From NCBI RefSeq assembly GCF_910592395.1, contig NC_088324.1, forward strand, positions 434,001 to 498,000: a DNA stretch of 64,000 nucleotides, written 5' to 3'. The notes under the pieces are model-generated. The model made no database searches. It worked only from the letters and a program-made list of their open reading frames with translations, and was not told where the DNA came from. The first letter of the stretch is position 1. Every line of letters begins with the position of its first letter. The position numbers and the translations under genes were made by a program. Below are positions 52,162-63,598 of this stretch, in pieces. This DNA is from Lineus longissimus (Eukaryota > Nemertea > Pilidiophora > Heteronemertea > Lineidae).

Positions 52162-54220
52162 CCTGGTTAGAGGAAGTATTTTTCCTCTTTCCAGTCCGGC
52201 GACCCTCCGCTTCCCGTCGGAAGGATCCAGCAGGAGCAGGCTGACTAGGCGGGGTAGGCCTAGGCAGGACCTGCCTGGCGTACGGGATTGAACCCGATGC
52301 CTGCTGGGGCCTCTCTATCTTTCTAGCGTTAGGTAGAGAGGTCTTGGCCCTCTGTGTCGCAGTGGGGGCATATAATTTGTCCCAATCTTTCTGTGCTTGA
52401 GCCGCCTCTTGTACAGAATCTGCGAACAGGAAAGAACCGTCCATAGGAGCGGTTCTTAAGGCCCCTTCCAGCTGGAGGGATCTGATGACATTGAGAGAGC
52501 CCAGTGCGGCGTCTCTACGGAGTAGGAAGCTATTTGCTGCGGTCTTGGCGGACAGAGCAATAGCGTGCCTAATCGAATGTGACAAGGATGTCACAAGCGA
52601 TTTTGTGTCATCAGATAGTGACTCATTATCTTTTAGGGATCTGGCTACGCCAGGTTAGTGTGCTCTGCGTAGGAGAGCACCGCTAACGTGTTTTTGGCCA
52701 GACCCTCTTGTGCTCTAAGGTCTCGGTAAGCCGAGGAGGAGGTCACCCTAGGCACGAGTTGGTCCAGCTGTACATCGTCCTTTAATATGGAAGTCGATGC
52801 TGCAGCTGGACAGCCGGCCGAGCTGACTCGATAATAGTCAGCGCGGTACTGCCTAACGGGAGGAAGTTGTGCCGTGAACAACTTCCCCGGTTTACACCAA
52901 GCTTCCGGTCCGACTGCCGGAAGGACAGGGATGGAAGTACGTTGGTGGGCGCCTTGTGAGTCTCTGATTGTACGCTCCAAAAGTTCAGAGACTGCTACCA
53001 CCGACGGGGAGGGAGGAAGGAATTCAAGTGCCCGAGTGGAGCCTTGAGAAACCTGTGGATTGGGATCCACTTCGTGTCCCCAGAGTGAAAAGGTCGGTGT
53101 TGACAAGGCTGGCAGTTCCGGCGGGGTAGGGCACAGATCCTGCGGGAGGTACGCTCTGATCAAGGATCTGAGTGTCCTCATATCCGACAAGATACTGGCC
53201 TCCTCTGGTGACAGCTCCTCCTGATTGGGGGAGCGGTAGCCTGGCTGAGAACTCTCGTTCTCAGAAAATTCCTCTAAAATAGAGGAGTCGGATGGTGGGT
53301 ATCCGATGGGACCAGGCGCACCAGAGGAACCGGAACCCTGCTCCAGATGGCTGAGTCTATCAGTAAGACCTGCTACCATCTGGATGAGCTGGGACAGTTG
53401 CTGTCCCGACTCGGGTTCCGGACCCGACGTGCGGCTTCTCTCAACGACGGGCGGTTGAGGCGAGGGTGAGCGCATAAGCGAACCCTGGAAGCCGTATGTA
53501 CGGGCGAATGGGTCTTCCGGAAGCGGAAGATACCCATATTCTGAACCAGAGTTCAGATGTCCTCTCTGCGTAGCTCGTTCCATGGGAACAACCCCCCCCT
53601 TGTACGAGGAGGGGGTGGCACTTCCGGTTGGTTCCACCCAAGAGGTTGGCCAACGTAGGAAGGTGCCTGCATTTCCGGTAGGACGAAGTCCGAAACCGGA
53701 AATGCCCGTAACTCCTTCGCCGGTATGGAGCTACCGGATGCCCTTTTAGAAGGAGGTACGGAGGGCGGAAACGCTGTTACCGAAGACGCATGGCGTTTCG
53801 GAGGTGGCGTTATAAAGTCCGGCCCTACTCTACTGTGTCCTTGAGGACTGGGGTTATTTCGCAGTAAAGACTGAGAAAAACCCCCAGTAGAGTCTTCGGT
53901 AACTGAAAAACGGGAACCCGCGTCAGTAACCGGAACTGCAATCGGCGGACCGGAAGCAGGGTGCTCCCGCGGGTACAAAGGGCTTGTACTCGGGGGAGCG
54001 GACGACAGAGGAACCGGAAGGTTCCCTGAGGTCCGGGGTATATTAAACCCTTGGAGACTTATTGGATGTAAGTCTCCCTTGGGACCACAGACATTAATAA
54101 TGTCAGATTCCGCATCCTTCGCAGCCGCGGCCGGAACCGGAATTCGGCTGACGGAAGGGGTGGTGGCGGGAGGTTTGCTAGACCTCCGGGTTATATGCCC
54201 GGAAACGGAACAATAGAGCG
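52103..54220 (-). pseudogene. DIRS gag-like region, in three frames
   Basis: The N-terminal part (from about 54220, CSVSGHITRRSS onward, through 53978-53553) is proline-rich. The frame changes at a run of eight C (53592-53599) into 53637-52645, which holds a possible coiled coil (LSQLIQMVAGLTDRLSHLEQ) and RDSQGAHQRTS. It changes again near 52640 into 52594-52103, with SFLLRRDAALGSLN and SFLFADSVQEAAQ (a conserved DIRS gag-like block) and a basic tail (GRRTGKRKN, FRPRGAGRKR) suited to nucleic-acid binding. No clear ATG at the 5' end; non-ATG or spliced initiation is possible. Confidence 0.75.
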
Positions 54221-54456
54221 GAGAATAGCCTACTTAACTCTACCCTACCAAGATCAAGATAATGGAGCCGGGTCGACTAAGCTAGCTAAGAAAATGTCTA
54301 TAATTAAATAGACTGGACAATACTAATGCCAAGATTAGTTGGGTGGTCTACTCCGTAGGTGAATGAACCCAAAAATCGTCTAGACTTGGCTGGTTGAATT
54401 TGGTTTTAAATCGAATTCACGGCAGCTTTGAAAAAACGATGTGCTTCATAGAAGCA

Positions 54457-54645
54457 CAAGAGTAAAGACTGAATATGGCGGCATGAGATCGGCGCGATCT
54501 CGCGGGATCGGTCAGGGCGCCGCCTGGCGGCCGAGCTGTTAACTCAGTTCTCCCTTTAGAAAATTAAAGGGATACTCTTGTGTTTGAGCCCAAATGGAGT
54601 AACATGCAAAAGTGTTCCATAGGTAAGTTTGAATGACACAAAATG
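54457..54645 (-). repeat. DIRS inverted terminal repeat (5' end of element)
   Basis: From CAAGAGTAAAGACTGAATAT to GAATGACACAAAATG, the inverse of 48345-48534. The final AAAATG also occurs directly before the other end in the host (48317-48322). Confidence 0.9.
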
Positions 54646-54646
54646 G

Positions 54647-55242
54647 CTTATTATAAACCGCGAGATGAGAAATCGCGAAATCGCGAGATAAGTAATCATC
54701 ATTTTCTACTTCCCTCGATCACGACAATCACCATTTCTAACGCTGCTGTCCACTTCTCAATTCGATGAGAGTAGGGCCGAATACAATACAAAGGCTACAT
54801 GCACCTGCATGTTCATCTTGACCACAAGGGTTTTTGCAACTTATCAAGATATACTGTGAGTGTAATATCGCGAGGTTCAGTATGCAGTATGAATCAAGAT
54901 TATTTCCCCGTTACGCCTGGCGGCACAAGTCACCATACACATGATTGACCGATAACACAGGGCATGTACCTGGTGAACGTCTGGTCATCGCTAAAAATAG
55001 CACGGGATAGTCTGACCATCGAAAGTAGGCTATAAGTTAGGTTAAATTCCACACATCGCAGAGCGGAGTCTATTTTAATGCCGGGCAAATCAAAACAAGG
55101 ATAACTCCAGACTACAGCCTCGGTCTCATAAATGTTCGCCTTTTCAGGTTCCATAATTGCAATACATCCTCTGGCGCATGTTACTCTCACAGAGGTTGGC
55201 ATCTCAAGATTTCGCATTCCACATCTCGCGGTTTATAATAAG
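54647..55242. mobile_element. MITE-like element in VWD intron, module 3
   Basis: Same element as at 20169 and 25858, starting CTTATTATAAACCGCGAGAT one base from the DIRS terminus. Its right end (GTTTATAATAAG) is intact. Confidence 0.7.
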
Positions 55243-55520
55243 CCGGTAAAAATACCATTACACTTCAGTATACTGACTGAACATTGCTTGTATTTTGATT
55301 TCGCCTATCACATGCAAATAATGCGAAAAAACCCCAATGAGAAACAAGTGAGATGTAAACGCTCTTGGATCCAAACATCTTATTAGAGTGTGCAGATCGA
55401 GATTCTGTCTTGATGAAAGAACAATGAACCACCACAACAATATGACAGTTCTAGCAATTTATCAAACAGCTCAAATTCATCAAAAAAGGGTGGAGCATAT
55501 ACTAGTATATGAGAACGTAC

Positions 55521-57412
55521 CCTAGTCCATCCGTCCTTGTGAAGTCTGACAACGAAACCTCCCATCTTCAGGTCCATCATCCTACCGAAAGACACAATTG
55601 TGTTGCCTCGATATTCGTTCTTCACCTCAATGGAGAAGGAACACGCGACGTCAGAGTTGGTCGTCTTGGAGAAGACATATTTGCAGACACCCATGAAGTC
55701 GATCATTCTGGTAAAATCGTCGTAACGATGGTAATGGGGATCTCCCCAAGCCTTGCAGGTGCAGATTTCTAGTGGATAAAACAGACGGAGAGCTACACTT
55801 AGTATACATCAAACATCAATAATCTACATGCATCAATTTGTGCTGGGAGACACTCAACTTCGCTACATAGTTTGGAATCAAATGAGTCTAAACACGCCTG
55901 ATATACAATTTGACTTACCGTTATGATGCACCAATAATTGAATACATGTCGTTTGGATGAACAACTTTCAAGAGCAACACTTCGAGAACCAAGATAAAGT
56001 TTTAATGCGTTGTATCATTTCTACAGAGGCATTTTTATCACTAATCAATTAGTTCGTTATTGGTTATTCAAACTCAATTCCAAAGACGGACTTACTTTCT
56101 GTACAACTCTTCAATCTGAGATCCCATGATTTCGGTGGAGTACAACCTGAAGTGAAGGAAAACAAGAAAATGTGTATTTAGCCTCGAGGTTAAGAACGAA
56201 CACCTCTTGATGAGTGATCGAAATTAGAATGTCATGTAACATCTCCAAGCAAAGCTGAATGTAGATAGACAGTAGTGACTACGTGGCTTCGGTAATGTTA
56301 ACAACTGCTTGCCTTGAACCAGACTTTTCCCTTCAGTGTTTTGTCTATTCTATCATCGTCTCTGAACAGCGTACAGGCTACACTACATCTGACAAAGTAT
56401 TTAATGTATCAACAAATCATTTGATGTACGAGCACTTTTTCAGATTGAACATCTTGGAATCCATAATTTGAAATTTAAGGATTCGGAATTAAGGCTTCGG
56501 TGAATTATATCTTTTTACATTGAATATCCTCCAATATAATGAACTATACTTACGAGCAACACAGTCTCCTTTCTTCAACATGTCAGAAGGTTTACACCCT
56601 GAAGGTAAAATTTGAACGGAATAACTTTTATACTCTGGCTTTTCCAAATATATCTCCAAAAGGATATATGAACTTCATTAATATAATTATCAGGTCGGAG
56701 TATACATTCTAACATTAAAACCTAACCATCATCACATTCACAATCACGAAAATCTTAATGACTGCCACCAACGGTCCTTGGATGTCGAGGCCAAGGACCA
56801 CGGCACTAGTATCTCCCAGGCTTCATCATCAGTAATCGTAATCGTGCGTTTGTTATTATACAGTTATTGAGATAAGACATACATACTGTCCACACATCGT
56901 TTGGTCGGGATGTTCCATAACTGAGACTCGGTGCACCCTAGAGAAAAAGGTAAAGCATTAAACGACAATTAATGGTTACGAAACTTCATTCAGCTTAGAA
57001 TGGATTCAATTTAGAATCCACCCAGTGATTGTGTATTAATGTACAAACTCATGGCTTAAGGAATTCACACCGCACTTGCGCGTCACTCTATCATGAATGA
57101 GATCGCGATGGTTAAGTAGCTTTGGCAAAGCCTTTGGTGAGGTCGCATCCAAAAAGCGAGTGCAGATAATGAAAACGAGTTGCAACGCATTTAAAATACA
57201 ACACTGTTTTACCACAGTCGAGCTGCCTCAAGAGGATAAACTACAGAAAGACAGATATATTTAAAAGGATAAGTGCTATGTTGTAGGCTAATCCTGTGAT
57301 GTCTCATACTAACTCGGTGTGCAGATTTTCTTGGTGTTATCCCAGATCTCCTCTGGAGCGCAGCGGTTGACACATTTATCCCCCGTCCATCTCTTTGCAA
57401 CATTTGTGCATT
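55521..57412 (-). CDS. VWD gene module 3, 5' part: Cys-pair mini-exons and first VWD exon
   Basis: Exons in transcript order: 57314-57412, 56887-56937, 56554-56598, 56096-56146 (cysteine-pair repeats) and 55521-55768 (VWD N-terminal half, CKAWGDPHY … GVCKYVFSK). Lengths and phases match modules 1 and 2 exactly. The first mini-exon uses donor CCGA|GTTAGT, as in module 1; modules 2 and 4 have the stronger CCGA|GTGAGT. Confidence 0.85.
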
Positions 57413-57971
57413 CTTGAAGAAAAAGGAAGTTAATTACTGGCAGTGAAAACCTCTTCCTCTCCCTAGTTAATGTTTAATCTTTCAACAGAAAAACACTTGA
57501 AACTTATAAACTTTAGTGCACCCTTTCGGTCGTGTGGATGGATATCCGTTTGCAATATCGTTTATGAAGGAAAATGATAACCGGTTAAGAAGACACGCAA
57601 AGGGATGGCAAATTTGGCAAAAATATTGGCCTTTGTAGGGATGAACCAAAGGACGTTCCGATGCTTGTATAGATAACTGCAGCATATGAAAGATGCTAAG
57701 GTACGCACTTCGTAGAAACAGAGTTTTGTAAAGAAAACTAATAGTATCATTTTGATGGGATGTATAGGGGCAAGGAAAACCCATTACGGATACTCTAAAC
57801 ATGTTGACATAACCATGGAAAGCACATGCCAGGAGCTTTCTAATCGTTTCATCCATGGACAACCCTCGTGGCGTCTGCTGGTGAGTTTATACTAGTCACG
57901 AGGGGATATATCAAGTTCGTTTCAACAGGTGAGGTGTCATTTATAACGGTACCCAAACTTGCTGCACTTAC

Positions 57972-60900
57972 GTTTCGTGCACTGGAATCCATCTCCTTGG
58001 TATCTTTTCTTGCAGCCACAGGTATAGACCCCTTTGTCTCCAGGTCTGCATTCAGCATCCTTGCCACAAGGTTTAAGCTCACTGGACCCTAGCTTGGCGA
58101 CTGATCCTACTTTGATACACTTGTAAAGTGTCGTGCAGTCGGAGCTTATGCGCTCATCACCAATCTGATAGGTAAAAAGTATTGTTGACAATATCAGCAG
58201 ATGGAGTACAATGAAAAGCCCCACTACATGCTCTGGTCTCTGCAATCCTGGTGAGATTACGTCATACCGAAAAAGAGACGAAGCAAAGTCCATATAGTCT
58301 TTTCCTCATAAGAGCAGCAATATAAGCAGAAGTACTTATCAAATGGTTGATGAAGGTAACATTGTCTTAGACGGCGAGTGGGGCGATTTCTTCGTTTATG
58401 CACCTGAGGCTTAGCAGTTAGACACGATCTGACTCAGTGGGGTTCTACTCATTACCCACCGTGTAATAGTTTTTGTCTGCATCCCAACAGCCACATGACT
58501 GCTCGGGGACACACGAATCACCATCTCGGATGAAGCCTTTATTACACTTGCAGCCTTCCATCAACTCATCCTCACAGAAGATTGGTTCAGGCTTGATACA
58601 CGTCGGTTGGCATGGACGCATCTTGGACTCATATACGCTGTTAGCAGGGCACTTCATTGCTGGAAAATGACATTGATATTAATCGTATATTAACAGTAAA
58701 AAGAGAACAAGGTAGAGACCATTCGATAATGAAGTGAAAACTGTGATGATAGTTTTAACGTCTACATGCTTGTTTTAAGGATGTCAGGAAAGGTCTCATC
58801 ATTTACAATGCGCTCACATCAGAGCCACTGCCCCAACACCAGAATCACACAACACGAGTCAATGGATGCTGGCGCTGACCAAACACAAGATCCTTAAGAG
58901 CCAATTTACTCGGGTTGAAACCAGACGCTCTTGGCATTTACCAGATCCTAGAGCCAATTGACCCACTCCAGATGCACTGGAACAACGCCAGCACCACTGG
59001 CTCCACACCGAAGCCAAATGGTTCTTGATTTTCGAACTTCTTCGACCAGTTGCCTTAGGCATAGCGTGACCTCAGTAATATTCCCCAATCAAATTGAGGG
59101 TTACAAGGCTAGAACTTCATTGGTTCCATTTTGATATTCGACAAGCAATCGGAAGGCCATTATTGTAGATTTGCTGCCAAAGCCTCTTTTTGAAAAGCAA
59201 AATCAGTCAAACTTACGACAGAATGTGGTTGTTCTCCAAACCTTCGAAGGTTGGTAACCATTCAACTGACATTCGCTGGCGAATTCTCCCACATCAGCGC
59301 ATATCACTTCTTCAATGGACTCGGGTTTGTCCACAAAAGCGCAAGCATCTATCTGGCAAGCAGCAAAGGCTGACTTCCAATCTACCTTTCCGCTCTTGAT
59401 GCACTCTGCGAATGGTCCAGTGGTTGACTTGATGTAACCGCAGTACGTGTCTGATGCAATGAGGGCATTGTTCTTATCCGAACATTTGATGACTGGATCC
59501 TCGCTCTTCTTACAGCTAAAGTATCAACACTATTTAAATTCGACTTCTATTTGGAATGAATACAAAAATCTGCTGTATGGAAGACTTCCAAAGTTATCCT
59601 ACCTCTCTGGACGAAGTGTTCGAAAGGATATCACGAATAAGCTGTCGCCCACCTGTCTTATTTGAATGTGACGGTACTCATGACCGCAAGTAAACACTAT
59701 CTGTTTGTATTCAACAAAGGGCGAATACTATTCTAAACCTTTCGGTGTAATTCTGACATCGGTTGAATATTGCAGGATCCGGATTCAGATAAGACATAGT
59801 GTGGTTTGTTATGTATGTTATCAAGTTTTTATAAAGACCTACTTGATGTTATCAAGCATAGAACTTATTATTTTCAAGGTAAACAACCGATTTCTTTTGT
59901 TTTATTTGATCATATTTCGAACGGCTTGTTTGAAACATACACTTACGTAACTAATGGCACATCCGAGTCATCGGGAACCTGATAATTATTGAAGCTAGTC
60001 AAGGCATCTGCCATTCCATCGCAGTCACCACACATTCCAGTAAGCTTTCCAGCACCTCCATACTGCCAGTGGCCAAGAGATGTCACAATACCTCCATATT
60101 GACCACCGAATGACAAAGCGAAGGAACAGGTTGGCACTGATATCTTAAAGTCGTTGGCTCCAGATTTTGTGGCACTGAGAGTATGTCCGCCTTTGAGTTT
60201 GAGGTTAAAGGGCATTCTTTGTGTGAGGCCACTGACCTGCAGAACAAAGTTGTGGTGACTTGTTAGAGAGTAATGCAATGCGATTAGAGTGCGGCCAAAT
60301 ACAATACAAAGGCTACATGCACCTGCATGTTCATCTTGACCACAAGGGTTTTTGCAACTTATCAAGATATACTGTGACAGTATAATATCGCGAGGTTCAG
60401 TATGCAGTATGAATCAAGATTATTTCCCCGTTGCGCCTGGCGGCACAAGTCACCATACACATGATTGACCGATAACACAGGGCATGTACCTGGTGAACGT
60501 CTGGTCATCGCTAAAAATAGCACGGGATAGTCTGACCATCGAAAGTAGGCTATAAGTTAGGTTAAATTCCACACATCGCAGAGCGGAGTCTATTTCAATG
60601 CCAGGCAAATCAAAACAAGGATAACTCCAAACTACAGCCTCGGTCTCATAAATGTTCGCCTTTTCAGCTTCCATAATTGCAATACATCCTCTGGCGCATG
60701 TTACTCTCACAGAGGTTGGCATCTCGCGATTTCGCATTCCGTATCTCGCGGTTTATAATAAGCCGGTAAAAATACCATTACACTTCAGTATATTGACTGA
60801 ACATTGCTTGTATTTTGATTTCGCCTATCACATGCAAATAACGCGAAAAAAACCCAATGAGAAACAAGTGAGATGTAAACGCTCTTGGATCCAAACATCT

Positions 60901-62937
60901 TATTAGAGTGTGCAGATCGAGATCCTGTCTTGATGAAAGAACAATGAATCACCACACCAATATGACAGTTCTAGCAATTTATCAAACAGCTCAAATTCAT
61001 AAAAAAAAGGGTGGAGCATATACTAGTATATGAGAACGTACCCTAGTCCATCCGTCCTTGTGAAGTCTGACAACGAAACCTCCCATCTTCAGGTCCATCA
61101 TCCTACCGAAAGACACAATTGTGTTGCCTCGATATTCATTCTTCACCTCAATGGAGAAGGAACACGCGACGTCAGAGTTGGTCGTCTTGGAGAAGACGTA
61201 TTTACAGACACCCATGAAGTCAATCATTCTGTTAAAATCGTCGTAACGATGGTAATGGGGATCTCCCCAAGCCTTGCAGGTGCAGATTTCTAGTGGATAA
61301 AACAGACGGAGAGCTACACTTAGTATACATCAAACATCAATAATCCACATGCATCAATTTGTGCTGAGGAGGCACTCAACTTCGCTATGATAGTTTGGAA
61401 TCAAATGAGTCTAAACACGCCTGATATACAATTTGACTTACCGTTATGATGCACCGATAATTGAATACGTGTAGTTTGGATAAACAACTTTCAAGAGCAC
61501 CACTTTGAGAACCAAGATAAAGTTTTAACGCGTTGTATCATTTCTACAGAGGCATTTTTATCACCAATCAATTAGTTCGTTATTGGTTATTCAAACTCAA
61601 TTCCAAAGACGGACTTACTTTCTGTACAACTCTTCAATCTGAGATCCCATGATTTCGGTGGAGTACAACCTGAAGTGAAGGATAACAAGAAAATGTGTAA
61701 TTAGCCTCGAGGTCAATAACGAACACCTCTTGATGAGTGATCGAAATTAAAATGTCATGTAACATCTCCAAGCAAAGCTGAATGTAGATAGACAGTAGTG
61801 ACTACGTGGCTTCGGTAATGTTAACAACTGCTTGCCTTGAACCAGACTTTTCCCTTCAGTGTTTTGTCTATTCTATCATCGTCTCTGAACAGCGTACAGG
61901 CTACACTACATCTGACAAACTATTTAATGTATCAACAAATCATTTTATCTACGAGCACTTTTTCAGATTGAACATCTTGGAATCCATAGTTTGAAATTTA
62001 AGGATTCGGAATTAAGGCTTCGGTGTATTATATCTTTTTACATTGAATATCCTCCAATATAATGAACTATACTTACGAGCAACACAGTCTCCTTTCTTCA
62101 ACATGTCAGAAGGTTTACACCCTGAAGGTAAAATCTGAACGGAATAACTTTTATACTCTGGCTTTTCCAAATATATCTCCAAAAGGATATATGAACTTCA
62201 TTAATATAATTATCAGGTCGGAGTATACATTCTAACATTAAAACCTAACCATCATCACATTCACAATCACGAAAATCTTAATGACTGCCACCAACGGTCC
62301 TTGGATGTCGAGGCCAAGGACCACGGCACTAGTATCTCCCAGGCTTCATCATCAGTAATCGTAATCGTGCGTTTGTTATTATACAGTTATAGAGAGAAGA
62401 AATACATACTGTCTACACATCGTTTGGTCGGGATGTTCCATAACTGAGACTCGGTGCACCCTAGGAAAAAGGTAAAGCATTAAACGACAGTTAATGGTTA
62501 CGAAACTTCATTCAGCTTAGAATGGATTCTATTTTGAATCCACCTAGTGTTTGCGTATTAATGTACAAACTCATGGCTTAAGGAATTCACACCGCACTTG
62601 CGCGTCACTCTATCATGAATGAGATCACGATGGTTAAGTAGCTTTGGCAAAGCCTTTGGTGAGGTCGCATCCAAAAAGCGAGTGCAAATAATGAAAACGA
62701 GTTGCAACGCATTCAACATACAACACTGTTTTACCACAGTCGAGCTGCCTCAAGAGGATAAACTACAGAAAGACAGATATATTTAAAAGGATAAGTGCTA
62801 TGTTATAGGCTAATCCTGTGATGTCTCATACTCACTCGGTGTGCAGATCTTCTTGGTGTCATCCCAGATCTCCTCTGGAGCACAGCGGTTGACACATTTA
62901 TCCCCTATCCATCTCTTTGCAACATCATCTGTGCATT
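57972..62937 (-). CDS. VWD gene module 4 (first in transcript within the window)
   Basis: Nine exons in transcript order: 62836-62937, 62410-62460, 62077-62121, 61619-61669, 61042-61289 and 59947-60236 (VWD), 59217-59515 (C8), 58460-58659 (TIL), 57972-58164 (EGF-like). The first exon is 3 nt longer than in other modules (CATCATCTG for CATTTG), adding one residue without breaking the frame. The EGF domain differs slightly (CKKRYQGDGFQC). The first VWD exon has a Thr-to-Asn change near DDF-x-RM. The upstream intron (62938-63380) matches the EGF-to-mini-exon intron of other modules, but no fifth EGF exon follows in the window. Confidence 0.85.
60280..60762. mobile_element. MITE-like element in VWD intron, module 4, 5'-truncated
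   Basis: The right end (GTTTATAATAAG) and interior match the other modules. The left terminus and about 190 bp around it are deleted: GAGAGTAATGCAATG joins directly to CGATTAGAGTGCGGCC. Confidence 0.65.
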
Positions 62938-63598
62938 CTTGAAATAAAGGAAGCTAATTACTGGCAGTGAAAACCTCTTCTTCTCCCTAGTTAATGTTTA
63001 ATCCTTCAACAGAAAAACACTTGAAACTTATAAACTTTAGTGCACCCTTTCGGTCATGTGGATGGAGATCCGTTAGCAATATCGTTTATGAAGGAAAATG
63101 ATAACCGGTTTACGAAGACACGCAAAGGGATGACAAATTTGGCAAAAATATTGGCCTTTGTAGGGATAAACCGAAGGACGTTCCGATGCTTGTATAGATA
63201 ACTGCAGCATATGAAAGATTCTGTGGTATGCACTTGGTGGAAACAGAGATGGTGAAGAGAACCGATGGTTCCATTCGGTCTGGATGTATACAGTAGGTGC
63301 AAGGAAATCATATTACGGATACTCTAAATATGTTGACATAACCATTGAAAGCACATGACGGGGGCTTTCTGATGGTCCCCTCAATATTACCCTTCCACGG
63401 GTAACGGACGTTGATCAGCTCGGAAACCAATGTTCTCTGGTAAAATCAGTTCGTAATTCGTAATTTGCAATTCGTGAGATTTGTGGAAACTCGCTATGCC
63501 AATTGAAGCGCAAAAATGAATCAGACATGTCTCGAGGGGTCTGTTTTCATGTTCGTCGTCGACAGTTTTTTTCAAAGCTCTTTAGGTAAAATCAATTC

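Larger units (their letters stand above)
48323..54645 (-). mobile_element. DIRS-type tyrosine-recombinase retrotransposon, 6,323 bp
   Basis: Inverted termini, an internal complementary region (ICR), gag-like region, RT with YLDD, RNase H and a tyrosine recombinase identify it as DIRS-like rather than LTR or Ngaro/PAT. The ends are fixed by the ICR: CCCATTTCC at 48323 and …CACAAAATG at 54645. It sits in the VWD intron of module 3, directly beside the MITE at 54647. G/C content and codon usage differ from the A/T-rich Polinton. Coding regions carry several frame changes and one nonsense codon, so this copy is probably defective. Confidence 0.93.
17215..63380 (-). repeat. Tandem array of four VWD-gene modules, unit about 5.7 kb
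   Basis: Exons and introns repeat almost base for base: the TIL exons end at 18472, 24161, 30031 and 58659. Offsets are 5,689 bp (units 1-2), 5,870 bp (2-3) and 28,628 bp (3-4); the last falls back to about 5.7 kb once the Polinton and DIRS insertions are removed. The array begins in an EF-intron fragment near 17215. It ends in another near 63380, where homology stops before a fifth EGF exon, so both edges lie in the same intron type, as expected from unequal crossing-over. Confidence 0.92.
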
